Of a DNA stretch of 14,641 nt, positions 7,141-14,278 are shown piece after piece. Source of the stretch: Spirochaetales bacterium (lineage in GTDB: Bacteria > Spirochaetota > Spirochaetia > JABEVK01). The stretch spans positions 1-14,641 of the forward strand of contig JABEVL010000037.1 of NCBI GenBank assembly GCA_013043995.1. The letters are read 5' to 3'. The translations under genes were made by a program, and so were the position numbers. Numbering within the stretch: the first letter of the stretch is position 1; each line of letters begins with the position of its first letter. The notes under the pieces were generated by a model. It worked only from the letters and a program-made list of their open reading frames with translations. It was not told where the DNA came from and did no database searches.

Positions 7141-8177
7141 GCATCCTCCCCTTCAAGAAGCATCTTGCGTACGGTCAGGGCCCGATTTCTGTCTTCTTCC
7201 CCCTCCCTTTCCGAGAAAGAAATTCTCAGCTGAGCGCCCTGAAGCCGAAAAAATAGCCTATCAAGATTCCTCGCAACTTCTTTATTCATTATAACCATTT
7301 CCGGGGCACGGCGCAAAGCGGATAGCGCCGGCAAGGTTTCTTCCCAGGTCAATTTCCGTGCATTTGTCAAAAGCCCCCAGGCGCGGTTGACTCGATCTTC
7401 CACGTCCACAAAGCGGGTTTCCTGTTCCCGGCGGCGCGCTTCAAGTTCCCCCAGGGTGATTTTCTCGGCAAGGTCGCCCAGTGTTTGAGCCAATTCATCG
7501 CCGCTCCTGCCGAAAGAAAAGCTCCCGCGAAGCCAAAAAAAATCCGACTCACCCCGTTCCGAAGCCCAGACCGGACTCAAAGAAAAGCCTCGCCTTTCCA
7601 CGGTTTTCATCATCGCTTCCCACAGACCCGAGGCCGCGGATGCCGGCAGATGCAAAAGAACCGACGGGATCAACCCTGCACCGGCAAAGGCCGGGTCGGC
7701 AGTGACCCAGCCCCACCCCGATCGGTAGGCGAATCCAAGACTTTTCGCCAAGCGCTCTTCCCACTGCCGCCACTCAAGAAAAGTCTCAGTCACTTCTCCC
7801 CCAGGGCTTAGAAAGTCCAGGCGGAGATGATCGGAACCTCCCCAATGAAGGCCAAAACGCTCTTTATTCCAAAACCAGGAAATTGCCTGGGGGTAACGAG
7901 TTCCGTGTCCAGGAGTCAAAAGCCTTTCGTCAGCCAGACTCTGAACAAGAGGTGTCGAACCCAGCCAATCGATCTTCTCTTCGCAGTCACCAAAGGACTC
8001 AAACAGCACTCTGGACACCCTTTCATTGAGTTCGGACAAGGCTGGGGCATCGCACCGGGTGGGAAAGGGCCAACCTTCAAGATTTCTGAGAGCCGTCCAC
8101 TTGGTCACAAGGACGCAGGGGTGCGGCACCTTGTTTTCCAGGTACCAGGATCTCTGGGGGTCAAGCAGAGTTTTCAT
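7125..8177 (-). CDS. mcsB: McsB homologue, probable catalytically inactive protein-arginine kinase (pseudokinase)
   Basis: A 350-residue protein between mcsA and clpC, the usual mcsB place. Active McsB phosphorylates protein arginines, marking them for ClpCP. The family layout is clear: RNLEGWPFPTR (31-41), DHLRL (116-120), SVLLHLP (172-178), EDRVNRAWGLLTNAR (260-274), and a C-terminal EDRNRALTVRK resembling the RDxxRA phosphoarginine sensor. The catalytic signatures are eroded compared with the Bacillus protein as I recall it. SSRIRLARN is VTKWTALRN (24-32), losing the two substrate or nucleotide arginines. NEEDH is GGSDH (113-117), losing the catalytic glutamates. The GTGLRAS loop is GAGLIPS (166-172), losing its arginine, and the cysteine before it is Asp161. 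The frame is intact with no stops, so this looks like a preserved pseudokinase, not a decayed gene. Start overlaps the mcsA stop by ATGA. Confidence 0.85.
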   Translation of the reverse strand: MKTLLDPQRSWYLENKVPHPCVLVTKWTALRNLEGWPFPTRCDAPALSELNERVSRVLFESFGDCEEKIDWLGSTPLVQSLADERLLTPGHGTRYPQAISWFWNKERFGLHWGGSDHLRLDFLSPGGEVTETFLEWRQWEERLAKSLGFAYRSGWGWVTADPAFAGAGLIPSVLLHLPASAASGLWEAMMKTVERRGFSLSPVWASERGESDFFWLRGSFSFGRSGDELAQTLGDLAEKITLGELEARRREQETRFVDVEDRVNRAWGLLTNARKLTWEETLPALSALRRAPEMVIMNKEVARNLDRLFFRLQGAQLRISFSEREGEEDRNRALTVRKMLLEGEDACLKD

Positions 8178-8623
8178 TGGTCGGCCTCTTGCAAGGCCCG
8201 AATTTCATCACGAATCTCTGCGGCCCTTTCAAATTGTTCCCCTTCGACCGCAGTCAGAAGTTCAGCTTGCAGTCGGAGCAGATGTTCGGTTCTCGCATGA
8301 CCTTCCGAAGAAACTTTGAGAAAATCCGGCAAAGGAACATCGTAGGAAAGCGGCCAGCCCGAATAGCGGGCCCGGTTTAAAATCCAGGTCGCAAACGTCG
8401 CGTAGCACTCAGGGCACCCTAAACGTCGAGTCCTTTTAAGTTGTATAAAAGTCAGACCGCAACGGGCACATAAAGTCTCGCTTTTCTCACCCTCGACTTC
8501 CCCCAAAAGAATCGCCAGGCAGTCTGAACACACGTCCCATTCCTGGTGAATCCCTTCACGGGTGACTTCCAACTTTGTCAAAGAGCCGGTTTTTCCGCAT
8601 CGGCGGCAAACCCCTTCTTTCAT
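8174..8623 (-). CDS. mcsA: McsA, zinc-binding activator of McsB with UVR motif
   Basis: A 149-residue protein with four CxxC pairs (C6/C9, C32/C35, C52/C55, C70/C73), enough for two zinc sites, followed by a C-terminal UVR motif (EGEQFERAAEIRDEIRALQ, about 127-145). This is the McsA architecture; in Bacillus McsA binds and activates the McsB kinase and influences ClpC control. Start and stop are each locked to a neighbour by 4-base ATGA overlaps, with rlmK upstream and mcsB downstream. Given that McsB here looks inactive, McsA may serve more as an adaptor or structural partner. No CtsR gene is seen nearby, although CtsR is often linked to this cluster in Gram-positive bacteria. Confidence 0.92.
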   Translation of the reverse strand: MKEGVCRRCGKTGSLTKLEVTREGIHQEWDVCSDCLAILLGEVEGEKSETLCARCGLTFIQLKRTRRLGCPECYATFATWILNRARYSGWPLSYDVPLPDFLKVSSEGHARTEHLLRLQAELLTAVEGEQFERAAEIRDEIRALQEADQ

Positions 8624-9588
8624 GGATTCCCCAAGTCAAGGTTGACGAGTTTGATGTCCTGAGCATTCAGGTGCGTGATGAACCAGCTCTGGTGGGTTCC
8701 CCGATGAAAGTCCCGGGGTAAGGTGCGATCCGTCGTGGGGAGGATCTTCGCCTTGGGAAAAAGCCGAGGTTCCAATCGAAATTTCTGATAATTATTGCTG
8801 AAAATCAAGACACCGTCCGGTGAAAGGATCTTGAGACAATTCTGAATGAGGAGGGGTGCGTCTCTCTGAATATCCAAAGGAGAGTCCATTTTTTTTGATT
8901 GAGAAAACGTTGGGGGGTCGAGGATGATCAGATCCCAAGTTTTTCGCGTTTCAGTTCGCAGGTATTCAACGACGTCGCGGCGCAGAAAACGGTGATTCGG
9001 TCCTTTTTGAGAATTCAGTTCGAGGTTTCGCTCCGCCCAATTCAGGTAATTCGCGTTCAGGTCCACGCTGGTCGTTTCAAAAGCGCCGCCGGCAATGGCG
9101 TAAACTGTAAAGCTCCCTGTGTAGCAAAAAAGGTTGAGCACGCGGCGGCCGGCAGCAAGCGCCCGAACGTAGGAGCGGGTCCACCTGTGGTCTAAAAAAA
9201 GTCCGGTATCCAGGTAGTCGGTCAGGTTGATCTGAAACTTCAGGCCGCCTTCGTGCACCGTGAGGAGCTGTTCTTTTTCATCCAGCCGCCCGTAACGCGC
9301 CCCAGCAATTTGCCGCCGACGAAATTTGACGTAGAGTTTTCCAGGATCCCAACTTAAAACCTCAAGGCTTGAACTGATTACCTGCTCCAGTTCCGACTCT
9401 TCAATTTCACCATCGTCTAAAACGTACCAGACCAGTCGATCTTCATAAACATCAATGATGAAAGGAAAAACGTCTTCGTCATAAAGTCTAAAACACGTTA
9501 TTTTGTTGTGAGAGGCCCACCTGCGCCGCTGCTTGATCAAAAAGCTTAAACGCTGGTGCAATTCGTCCAAACGGTTCAGAGGTAGCAC
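8620..9588 (-). CDS. rlmK: Class I SAM-dependent rRNA methyltransferase, RlmK-like
   Basis: It resembles the C-terminal half of E. coli RlmKL (YcbY), which makes m7G2069 in 23S rRNA: an N-terminal region with C.RLYD.D (32-39), NLTDYLDTGLFLDHR (121-135), a Rossmann glycine motif NLFCYTGSFTVYA (152-164), acidic SAM residue in SVDLN (174-178), and motif IV ILDPPTFSQSKKM (222-234). In gammaproteobacteria this is fused to RlmL (THUMP); here it stands alone. I prefer GTG at 9588 with GGGAG nine bases upstream, giving 322 residues and a 13-base overlap with the upstream HD gene. A TTG at 9618 would extend it by ten residues and lacks support. Related RlmI-type m5C methyltransferases are an alternative, but the LFLDHR and DPPTFSQSK blocks favour RlmK. 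Confidence 0.85.
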   Translation of the reverse strand: MLPLNRLDELHQRLSFLIKQRRRWASHNKITCFRLYDEDVFPFIIDVYEDRLVWYVLDDGEIEESELEQVISSSLEVLSWDPGKLYVKFRRRQIAGARYGRLDEKEQLLTVHEGGLKFQINLTDYLDTGLFLDHRWTRSYVRALAAGRRVLNLFCYTGSFTVYAIAGGAFETTSVDLNANYLNWAERNLELNSQKGPNHRFLRRDVVEYLRTETRKTWDLIILDPPTFSQSKKMDSPLDIQRDAPLLIQNCLKILSPDGVLIFSNNYQKFRLEPRLFPKAKILPTTDRTLPRDFHRGTHQSWFITHLNAQDIKLVNLDLGNP

Positions 9589-10376
9589 TTGGGTTCTCTC
9601 CCGTCTTGCAAAGCCCAAAGCTCGACGTGGTGCCGGATGGGGCTCGCCTTGATCTTGGGCGAAAGTACTTCTTCCACCTGAAAAAAACCCGCATTTTCCG
9701 TCATGTGGACTTCAATTCGGACGGGTTTTTTTTCACCCTCCGTGATTTTAACGCGGTCGATCGCCAGGGCGCTGTACTTATGGATATCGCCCAAGCGCGC
9801 ACCCGTCGCCAGCATCATGGGTATTCTCGCCCGGCCTTTTTCCATGTCGCATCCGTCGGCAACCAAAATAATCCCAGCCTCGGCCGAATGGATCGGGATC
9901 GTTGCCATGTGGCCCATGATGCACTCCATCGCCAAAGACCGTGCGATTACCCGCCGCGCGATCTGGTCCGGATAGATTTCTGCCAGAACACGTTCCAGGA
10001 TAGGTTGAGCCAACCAAATGCCCGTGTTTTCATGAAAAGCCCGCCCAAGGCTCATCCCAACGTCATGGAGAAAGGCCGACAAAACGATCACCACAAGGCT
10101 GTCTTCGTAGACCCCCACCTCCTCGTTTTCTAACGACAGCGGGATTTTGGCTTCATGAAGGATGTTCGCCAACTTAATCGCGTTGCTGGTGACTTTCCGC
10201 ATATGAACCGGACCATGGTCATTGTATCCTAGGCGTTTGATCGACACCGTGTTGGCATAGTCCTGTAAGGCTTCAATTTCAGGATCAGCTTTCACAAGCC
10301 GATACGCTTTGAGGGCCAGACCCGTGAGACGACGTTCGATTCTTTCGTTGAGTTGCTGCTCTTTGACGGAATGCAC
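9576..10376 (-). CDS. HD-domain metal-dependent phosphohydrolase
   Basis: A 266-residue protein with the HD-superfamily metal ligand layout: H58 in GPVHMRKV, HD at 104-105 in AFLHDVGMS, H115 in FHENTG, H156 in GHMA, and acidic D174/D177 in VADGCDMEKGRARIP. HD proteins hydrolyse nucleotides or phosphodiesters; the substrate cannot be read from sequence. There is no signal peptide or membrane segment, so it is cytosolic. After the HD domain (about 50-200) a roughly 60-residue C-terminal domain (KPVRIEVHMTEN.GFFQVEEVL) follows, which I do not recognise. The start is GTG with GAGGAGG five bases upstream. It sits 10 bases after the TPR gene and overlaps the methyltransferase. Neighbouring a PilZ protein makes a cyclic dinucleotide or ppGpp link imaginable, but HD-GYP signature residues are not obvious. 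Confidence 0.75.
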   Translation of the reverse strand: MHSVKEQQLNERIERRLTGLALKAYRLVKADPEIEALQDYANTVSIKRLGYNDHGPVHMRKVTSNAIKLANILHEAKIPLSLENEEVGVYEDSLVVIVLSAFLHDVGMSLGRAFHENTGIWLAQPILERVLAEIYPDQIARRVIARSLAMECIMGHMATIPIHSAEAGIILVADGCDMEKGRARIPMMLATGARLGDIHKYSALAIDRVKITEGEKKPVRIEVHMTENAGFFQVEEVLSPKIKASPIRHHVELWALQDGREPKCYL

Positions 10377-10386
10377 GGCTGCCTCC

Positions 10387-11508
10387 TCAACCCTCGAGTT
10401 CAGTACCGTTGTGAGCGAGCTCTTTCAACCAACGTTCTGCCAAAGGATCTTCAGGATCGTACTCCAAAACGGATTCAAAAAATCCCCGTGCCAGTTCACG
10501 ATTGCCGGAACGCAAGGCCAAAACGCCCAAATTGGACAAAATCTTGGTATTTTCCCCGTCTCGGCGCAGGGCTTTTTCCAGCAACCGCTGAGCCTCTTTC
10601 AACTGACCCAGTTCCATGTTGCAGATAGCCATTTCATTGTAAAGATCCACGGGATCGCCTTCTCGTTCAAGGGCCTTTTCGAAGGCGCTGAGAGCTTCGC
10701 TCCAATGGGACAATCTTCGATGGGCCCAGCCCAGTAAAAACCAGGCGTTCCAGACCGAGGGATTGTCGGCAAGAAAATTTTCTATGCGCTCGATGCCTTT
10801 TTCTTCCTGACCCAACAGAATAAAGTCGTACGCTTCTTTAAAAAGCCGGTCAAAATTGTCGCGGCGTTCGTAATCTGCAAGCGCTTTTCGGGCGGCATTG
10901 ATCTTGGACTCGTCACGGCCGAGCTCAAAAAAAGCGTCAAAAAGCCCTCGGGCACGTTCAAGGTTCTTTTGCTTTAAATGAAAGAAGCCCGCGTAAAAAA
11001 AAGCATCAGGAAGGGGCGGAGTCGCCGTCATAGCCTGAGAAAACCTTTTTTGAGCCTGGGACAGGCAGGCTTCCGCCTCTACAGACCTGTCCTTTTGTGA
11101 AAGGAACTCGGCCTGGTCATCGTAAAGCAGGGCCAAGTTCAACTGCGTCCGGGGGTTGGTTGGATCCAGGCCTTCCAGCGCCAAAAAAACCTCTTCGGCC
11201 AGTCTAAAATCCTTGGATTGCGCTTTGACAATGCCCGTACTGGACAATTCCTGATAAATTTGCGGCCTGACGGCCAGAATAAAATCCCGATAATAGCCAA
11301 AATCGCGGTGATCACGTTCCCAGGCCATGATTTTTAACATTGCCGCTACAATTTGCTCCCAACTCAGCTCCGTAAGATCGGGAACCTTGCCCGAACGGCT
11401 TTCGACGGGTAAAGGAATGCTCGGGTCCAGGGCAAAATCGCCCAAGCTTCGTGCCAGTTCGGGGGGGACTTGAAGATAGTAAAGATGGTATTCGGGCGGT
11501 ACGGTCAA
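10387..11508 (-). CDS. Cytoplasmic tetratricopeptide-repeat protein
   Basis: A 373-residue protein with at least six TPR-like helical pairs between about residues 90 and 360, for example VWNAWFLLGWAHRRLSHWSEA and ILSNLGVLALRSGNRELA. The first 90 residues are not repeat-like and have no signal peptide or membrane segment, so it should be cytosolic. The start is a TTG at 11508 that overlaps the PilZ stop as TTGA; AAGGAG lies upstream with about 5 bases spacing, which supports this unusual start. No earlier start is in frame near it. Translational coupling with the upstream PilZ gene suggests that the two products work together, for example as a scaffold and a c-di-GMP responsive partner, but this is inference from position only. 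Confidence 0.8.
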   Translation of the reverse strand: MTVPPEYHLYYLQVPPELARSLGDFALDPSIPLPVESRSGKVPDLTELSWEQIVAAMLKIMAWERDHRDFGYYRDFILAVRPQIYQELSSTGIVKAQSKDFRLAEEVFLALEGLDPTNPRTQLNLALLYDDQAEFLSQKDRSVEAEACLSQAQKRFSQAMTATPPLPDAFFYAGFFHLKQKNLERARGLFDAFFELGRDESKINAARKALADYERRDNFDRLFKEAYDFILLGQEEKGIERIENFLADNPSVWNAWFLLGWAHRRLSHWSEALSAFEKALEREGDPVDLYNEMAICNMELGQLKEAQRLLEKALRRDGENTKILSNLGVLALRSGNRELARGFFESVLEYDPEDPLAERWLKELAHNGTELEG

Positions 11509-12356
11509 ATGGACTCCTTCTGGGACGCTGCGTTTTTTTTAGCAGCGATCGACTTGGTCAAGAGCTTCAAAAAATCATTGATCTTGACTTTGTATACTTG
11601 AGGGACCGATTCAGGATCAAAAAGCATGACAGCCTGAGTCAGGTCCGGGTGGCCTTCGAGGGGTTCCACGCGTAAAAAAGCGCCTCCAAGGGAGAGGACA
11701 TGCCCATCTTCAAAGTCCACGAGTCGCAAAACACAAGGACGTTTGTCCAAAAATTTTGCTACACCTGGAAAGATGAGTTTTGCCCCGCCAAACGAAAGGT
11801 CGCGCAAAAGGCACTTACGGTCAATCTGTTCCACTGAAATTATGGCGTTGCAGGATTGGAAACCGATTTTACGGATGATCTGTTCATTGACAGGAATCCG
11901 TTCGTCTTTTCGTTTATGGGCGTTGACGTTGGCCTCAAGAAATCCCCCCAAAATTTCGATCAGGTCGTCTGAAGGGCGTTGGGGAAAGTCTAGCGTCATG
12001 AAGTACAGGTCAGGATTCGTCGCGTTCGTGTACTTATTGTAGCCTTTGATCTTGACATTCACAAAAAAGGTCAAGGGCTCAGGCTTGTCCTGCAAGCGGA
12101 AACTGTACCGGAGGGAACCCAGGTTACTTTCTTTCCTCAACCTTTCAATTTGATCGGGTTTCAAGCTGAGAATGACCTTAGCACCTTCCAGGGATGAAGA
12201 ATACAGAAGGCAGGGCCACTGGGCGCCCATCAGTTTTAAAAAGACCTGGTCCTGCACGAAGCCTAGGAGCTTGGTTACCTCAAGGTTAAAGGTGACTTCA
12301 ATGGAACGATAGAGGTCATAATAATTCTGAATCTGTTGACTAGTAACAACCGGCAT
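11505..12356 (-). CDS. PilZ-domain c-di-GMP effector protein (spirochaete type)
   Basis: A 283-residue protein with a C-terminal PilZ domain (about 145-265). The two c-di-GMP signatures are intact: RKDER (149-153), fitting RxxxR, and DLSFGG (186-191), fitting D/NxSxxG. Residues 1-130 form a separate N-terminal domain like the PilZN type, with TSQQIQNYYDLYRSIEVTF near the start and QWPCLLYSSSLEGAK (46-60). I recall a similar N-terminus in spirochaete PilZ proteins. PilZ proteins bind c-di-GMP and regulate motility or other partners by direct contact. The gene follows zapA by 6 bases with no clear ribosome-binding site, so coupling is likely, and it overlaps the TPR gene start. Whether c-di-GMP binding is retained is well supported by the intact motifs; the partner is unknown. 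Confidence 0.88.
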   Translation of the reverse strand: MPVVTSQQIQNYYDLYRSIEVTFNLEVTKLLGFVQDQVFLKLMGAQWPCLLYSSSLEGAKVILSLKPDQIERLRKESNLGSLRYSFRLQDKPEPLTFFVNVKIKGYNKYTNATNPDLYFMTLDFPQRPSDDLIEILGGFLEANVNAHKRKDERIPVNEQIIRKIGFQSCNAIISVEQIDRKCLLRDLSFGGAKLIFPGVAKFLDKRPCVLRLVDFEDGHVLSLGGAFLRVEPLEGHPDLTQAVMLFDPESVPQVYKVKINDFLKLLTKSIAAKKNAASQKESI

Positions 12357-12362
12357 GCCAAA

Positions 12363-12662
12363 TCAAATGAGAATCGAATCAATCTTTTCAATTAACGAGC
12401 GGGTTATGCGTTCGGCTTCCTCTGCTTCAGGCGGTGAAAAACCCTGCGGATTTTTCTTTCTTTCCTTGAGGAGTTCATCTGTTACCAGAATCCCTGCCAA
12501 AAGTGCCATTTTCAGAGGATCTCCCGTCGTCAAAGACTGTCCGGTTTCCTCAACCTTCTTTTGATAGTAGGCAACAACTTCTTTAAGATAGTCAAGATTT
12601 TCGTCACTTTTCAAAGAAAAAGACGAGCCTAGAAGCTTTACCGCCAAAAGCTGTGAAGCCAT
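12363..12662 (-). CDS. zapA: Cell division protein ZapA
   Basis: A 99-residue protein with the ZapA pattern: LLAVKLLGSSFSLKSDENLDYLKEVV (residues 5-30, like KV.I.G..Y..K.....E.L...A..V), then D.LKMALLAGILVTDELLK (48-66) and a C-terminal amphipathic helix. ZapA binds FtsZ polymers and bundles them at the division site. It follows the ZapB-like coiled-coil gene by 5 bases, matching a known functional pairing of ZapA and ZapB in other bacteria, and lies within the ribosomal-protein operon. Sequence similarity is modest, as is typical for ZapA. Confidence 0.75.
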   Translation of the reverse strand: MASQLLAVKLLGSSFSLKSDENLDYLKEVVAYYQKKVEETGQSLTTGDPLKMALLAGILVTDELLKERKKNPQGFSPPEAEEAERITRSLIEKIDSILI

Positions 12663-12667
12663 AGGCG

Positions 12668-13120
12668 TCAGAAAATTCCAAGACTGGGTTGATCATCCTG
12701 TTCGGACGGAGGAGCGTCGGAATCGCTCGAATCCTCAACAGGTTCGTCCGCAGAGAAGTCAGAAACCGAGTTCTCAGCTAACTCAAAAGGAATCTCTTGA
12801 TGCCCCGAGGGGTCATCCGACCCGGAAATTTCCGCAATACCGGCGGCACCGCTGGCCGCTGGCACTTCACCGGCGTTGGGTGTCTCAGCAGGTTCCGAAT
12901 CGATCTGACCCAGATCGTTTAAAGCACTTTGAATGCCGAGTTCGATCTGGGTCTGCGCTGTCTTCAGGGCTCCTAAAAGCTCCTCCATCTCTTGGATTCG
13001 AACCTCGGTGTCGGCCAGACGGGAACGAAGATGATCGTTCTCCCGCCGTAAGTGCACAACAAGCTGAACCGCCTGCTTTACTTTGATTTCCAAGGTTCGA
13101 ACTTGGTCGATGTGGATCAT
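12668..13120 (-). CDS. ZapB-like coiled-coil protein with long acidic tail
   Basis: A 150-residue protein. Residues about 5-70 form a probable coiled coil, with heptad leucines, hydrophobics and charged residues in VRTLEIKVKQAVQLVVHLRR and following ENDHLRSRLADTEVRIQEMEELL, resembling ZapB, a small division protein that joins ZapA. After residue 70 it becomes low complexity and acidic, rich in D, E, S, P and A, and ends LGIF, so it is probably disordered. Typical E. coli ZapB is about 80 residues and lacks such a tail. The gene lies immediately before zapA. Function assigned by position and coiled-coil shape is an inference; similar genes in spirochaetes next to rplT carry this annotation. 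Confidence 0.65.
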   Translation of the reverse strand: MIHIDQVRTLEIKVKQAVQLVVHLRRENDHLRSRLADTEVRIQEMEELLGALKTAQTQIELGIQSALNDLGQIDSEPAETPNAGEVPAASGAAGIAEISGSDDPSGHQEIPFELAENSVSDFSADEPVEDSSDSDAPPSEQDDQPSLGIF

Positions 13121-13133
13121 GCCTTATGACTCC

Positions 13134-13493
13134 CTAGCTCGCAAGAGCTTCTTTCACCTTGGAAACAAGGCTCACAAAAGCCTTGGGATCTTCAATCGCA
13201 AGGTTCGAGAGGGCCAAGCGATTCAGAGTAATTTGAGCCTTGTTCATCCCCTCAATGAAACGAGAGTAGGTCAAACCTTCCGACCGGACCGCCGCCGAAA
13301 TGCGCGTAATCCAAAGACGTCTAAAATCACGTTTCTTGGCCTTACGGTCACGGGTGGCGTACTGCATCGCCTTGGCGGCAGCGTCCTTGGCTGTTCGAAA
13401 ATTGGACTTCGCGCGACCGCGAAAGCCCTTTGTAATCTCTGTATACTTTCTGCGACGATCGCTTCGACGTGTTCCGTCTACTGCTCTGGGCAT
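13134..13493 (-). CDS. rplT: 50S ribosomal protein L20 (bL20)
   Basis: A 119-residue basic protein of normal family length. The MPRAVDGTRRSDRRRK start replaces the common MPRVKRG form. The motifs KGFRGRAKSNFRTA, YATRDRKAKKRDFRRLWITRI and SEGLTYSRFIEGM are characteristic. L20 is needed for early 50S assembly and in several bacteria represses the infC-rpmI-rplT operon. Here the start has AAGGAG at 8 bases, and the gene lies 12 bases after rpmI and 13 bases before the ZapB-like gene. Confidence 0.98.
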   Translation of the reverse strand: MPRAVDGTRRSDRRRKYTEITKGFRGRAKSNFRTAKDAAAKAMQYATRDRKAKKRDFRRLWITRISAAVRSEGLTYSRFIEGMNKAQITLNRLALSNLAIEDPKAFVSLVSKVKEALAS

Positions 13494-13505
13494 GACAGGT
13501 TCTCC

Positions 13506-13703
13506 TTAACCGTAGGGTAACATGGTCCGAACTCGGCGAGCTTCTGATTCACACAGAATGCCGGGTTGACCAAGATTGCGTTTCCGTTTGCGACTCTTTT
13601 TTGTCAAGATATGACGCAAACCGATTTTTTTAAACTTAACCTTCCCGCTCGCCGTCAGGCTGTAGCGCTTTTTGGCGCTTTTACGGGTCTTCATCTTGGG
13701 CAT
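13506..13703 (-). CDS. rpmI: 50S ribosomal protein L35 (bL35)
   Basis: A 65-residue basic protein starting MPKMKTRKSAKKRYSLTASG, with RHILTKKSRKRKRNL further on, both typical of L35. It sits between infC and rplT, the standard order in bacteria. The ribosome-binding site AAGGGGAAG lies just upstream of the ATG. Confidence 0.98.
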   Translation of the reverse strand: MPKMKTRKSAKKRYSLTASGKVKFKKIGLRHILTKKSRKRKRNLGQPGILCESEARRVRTMLPYG

Positions 13704-13713
13704 GAGCTTCCCC

Positions 13714-14238
13714 TTATTGTTTTTTCGCTTTGGGAGCGATAGTCACCGACATGAAACGACCTTCCATTTTCGTAGGACTTTCGACAACAAAAACTCCCTC
13801 AAGCAGTTCTAAAACCTTCTCAAGAACGTTACGGCCAAGCTCAGGATGGGCCATTTCCCGACCACGGAAACGAATGGTTACCTTGATCTTGTCGCCTTCC
13901 TCAAGGAACTCCTTGATGTGCTTGACCTTGAACTCCATATCGTGCTTTTCGATCTTCGGCTGCATCCGAATTTCTTTCAGCTGGGTGATCTTTTGATTCT
14001 TCTTGGACTCACGAAGCTTTTTTTCCTGCTCAAACTTGAACTTACCAAAGTCCATGATCTTACAGACGGGAGGAACTGAATTCGGGGCGACTTCAACAAG
14101 ATCGAGATTCGCTTCCCGAGCTAACTGAAGAGCCTCAGAAATCGAAACGACCTTTTGCTCTCCATCTCCGCCGATCAGACGGACTTCCTTAACCCGGATC
14201 GTTTCATTGACCCGGAAATCCTTTTCTTTTGTCGACAT
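13714..14238 (-). CDS. infC: Translation initiation factor IF-3
   Basis: A 174-residue protein that binds the 30S subunit and controls start-codon fidelity and subunit dissociation. The N-domain has VNETIRVKEVRLIGGDGEQ (10-28) and LDLVEVAPNSVPPVCKIMDF, the linker and C-domain have KIMDFGKFKFEQ, KEIRMQPKIEKHDMEFK and KVTIRFRGREMAHP. The start here is a plain ATG, while many bacteria use the rare AUU that enables IF-3 autoregulation. GGAGGG lies only 2-3 bases before the ATG, a short spacing. It is first in the long minus-strand operon, behind the promoter at 14279-14307. Confidence 0.98.
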   Translation of the reverse strand: MSTKEKDFRVNETIRVKEVRLIGGDGEQKVVSISEALQLAREANLDLVEVAPNSVPPVCKIMDFGKFKFEQEKKLRESKKNQKITQLKEIRMQPKIEKHDMEFKVKHIKEFLEEGDKIKVTIRFRGREMAHPELGRNVLEKVLELLEGVFVVESPTKMEGRFMSVTIAPKAKKQ

Positions 14239-14278
14239 ATCCCTCCACGTAAGCTCGTATGTTCGGATTCAGTCAACG

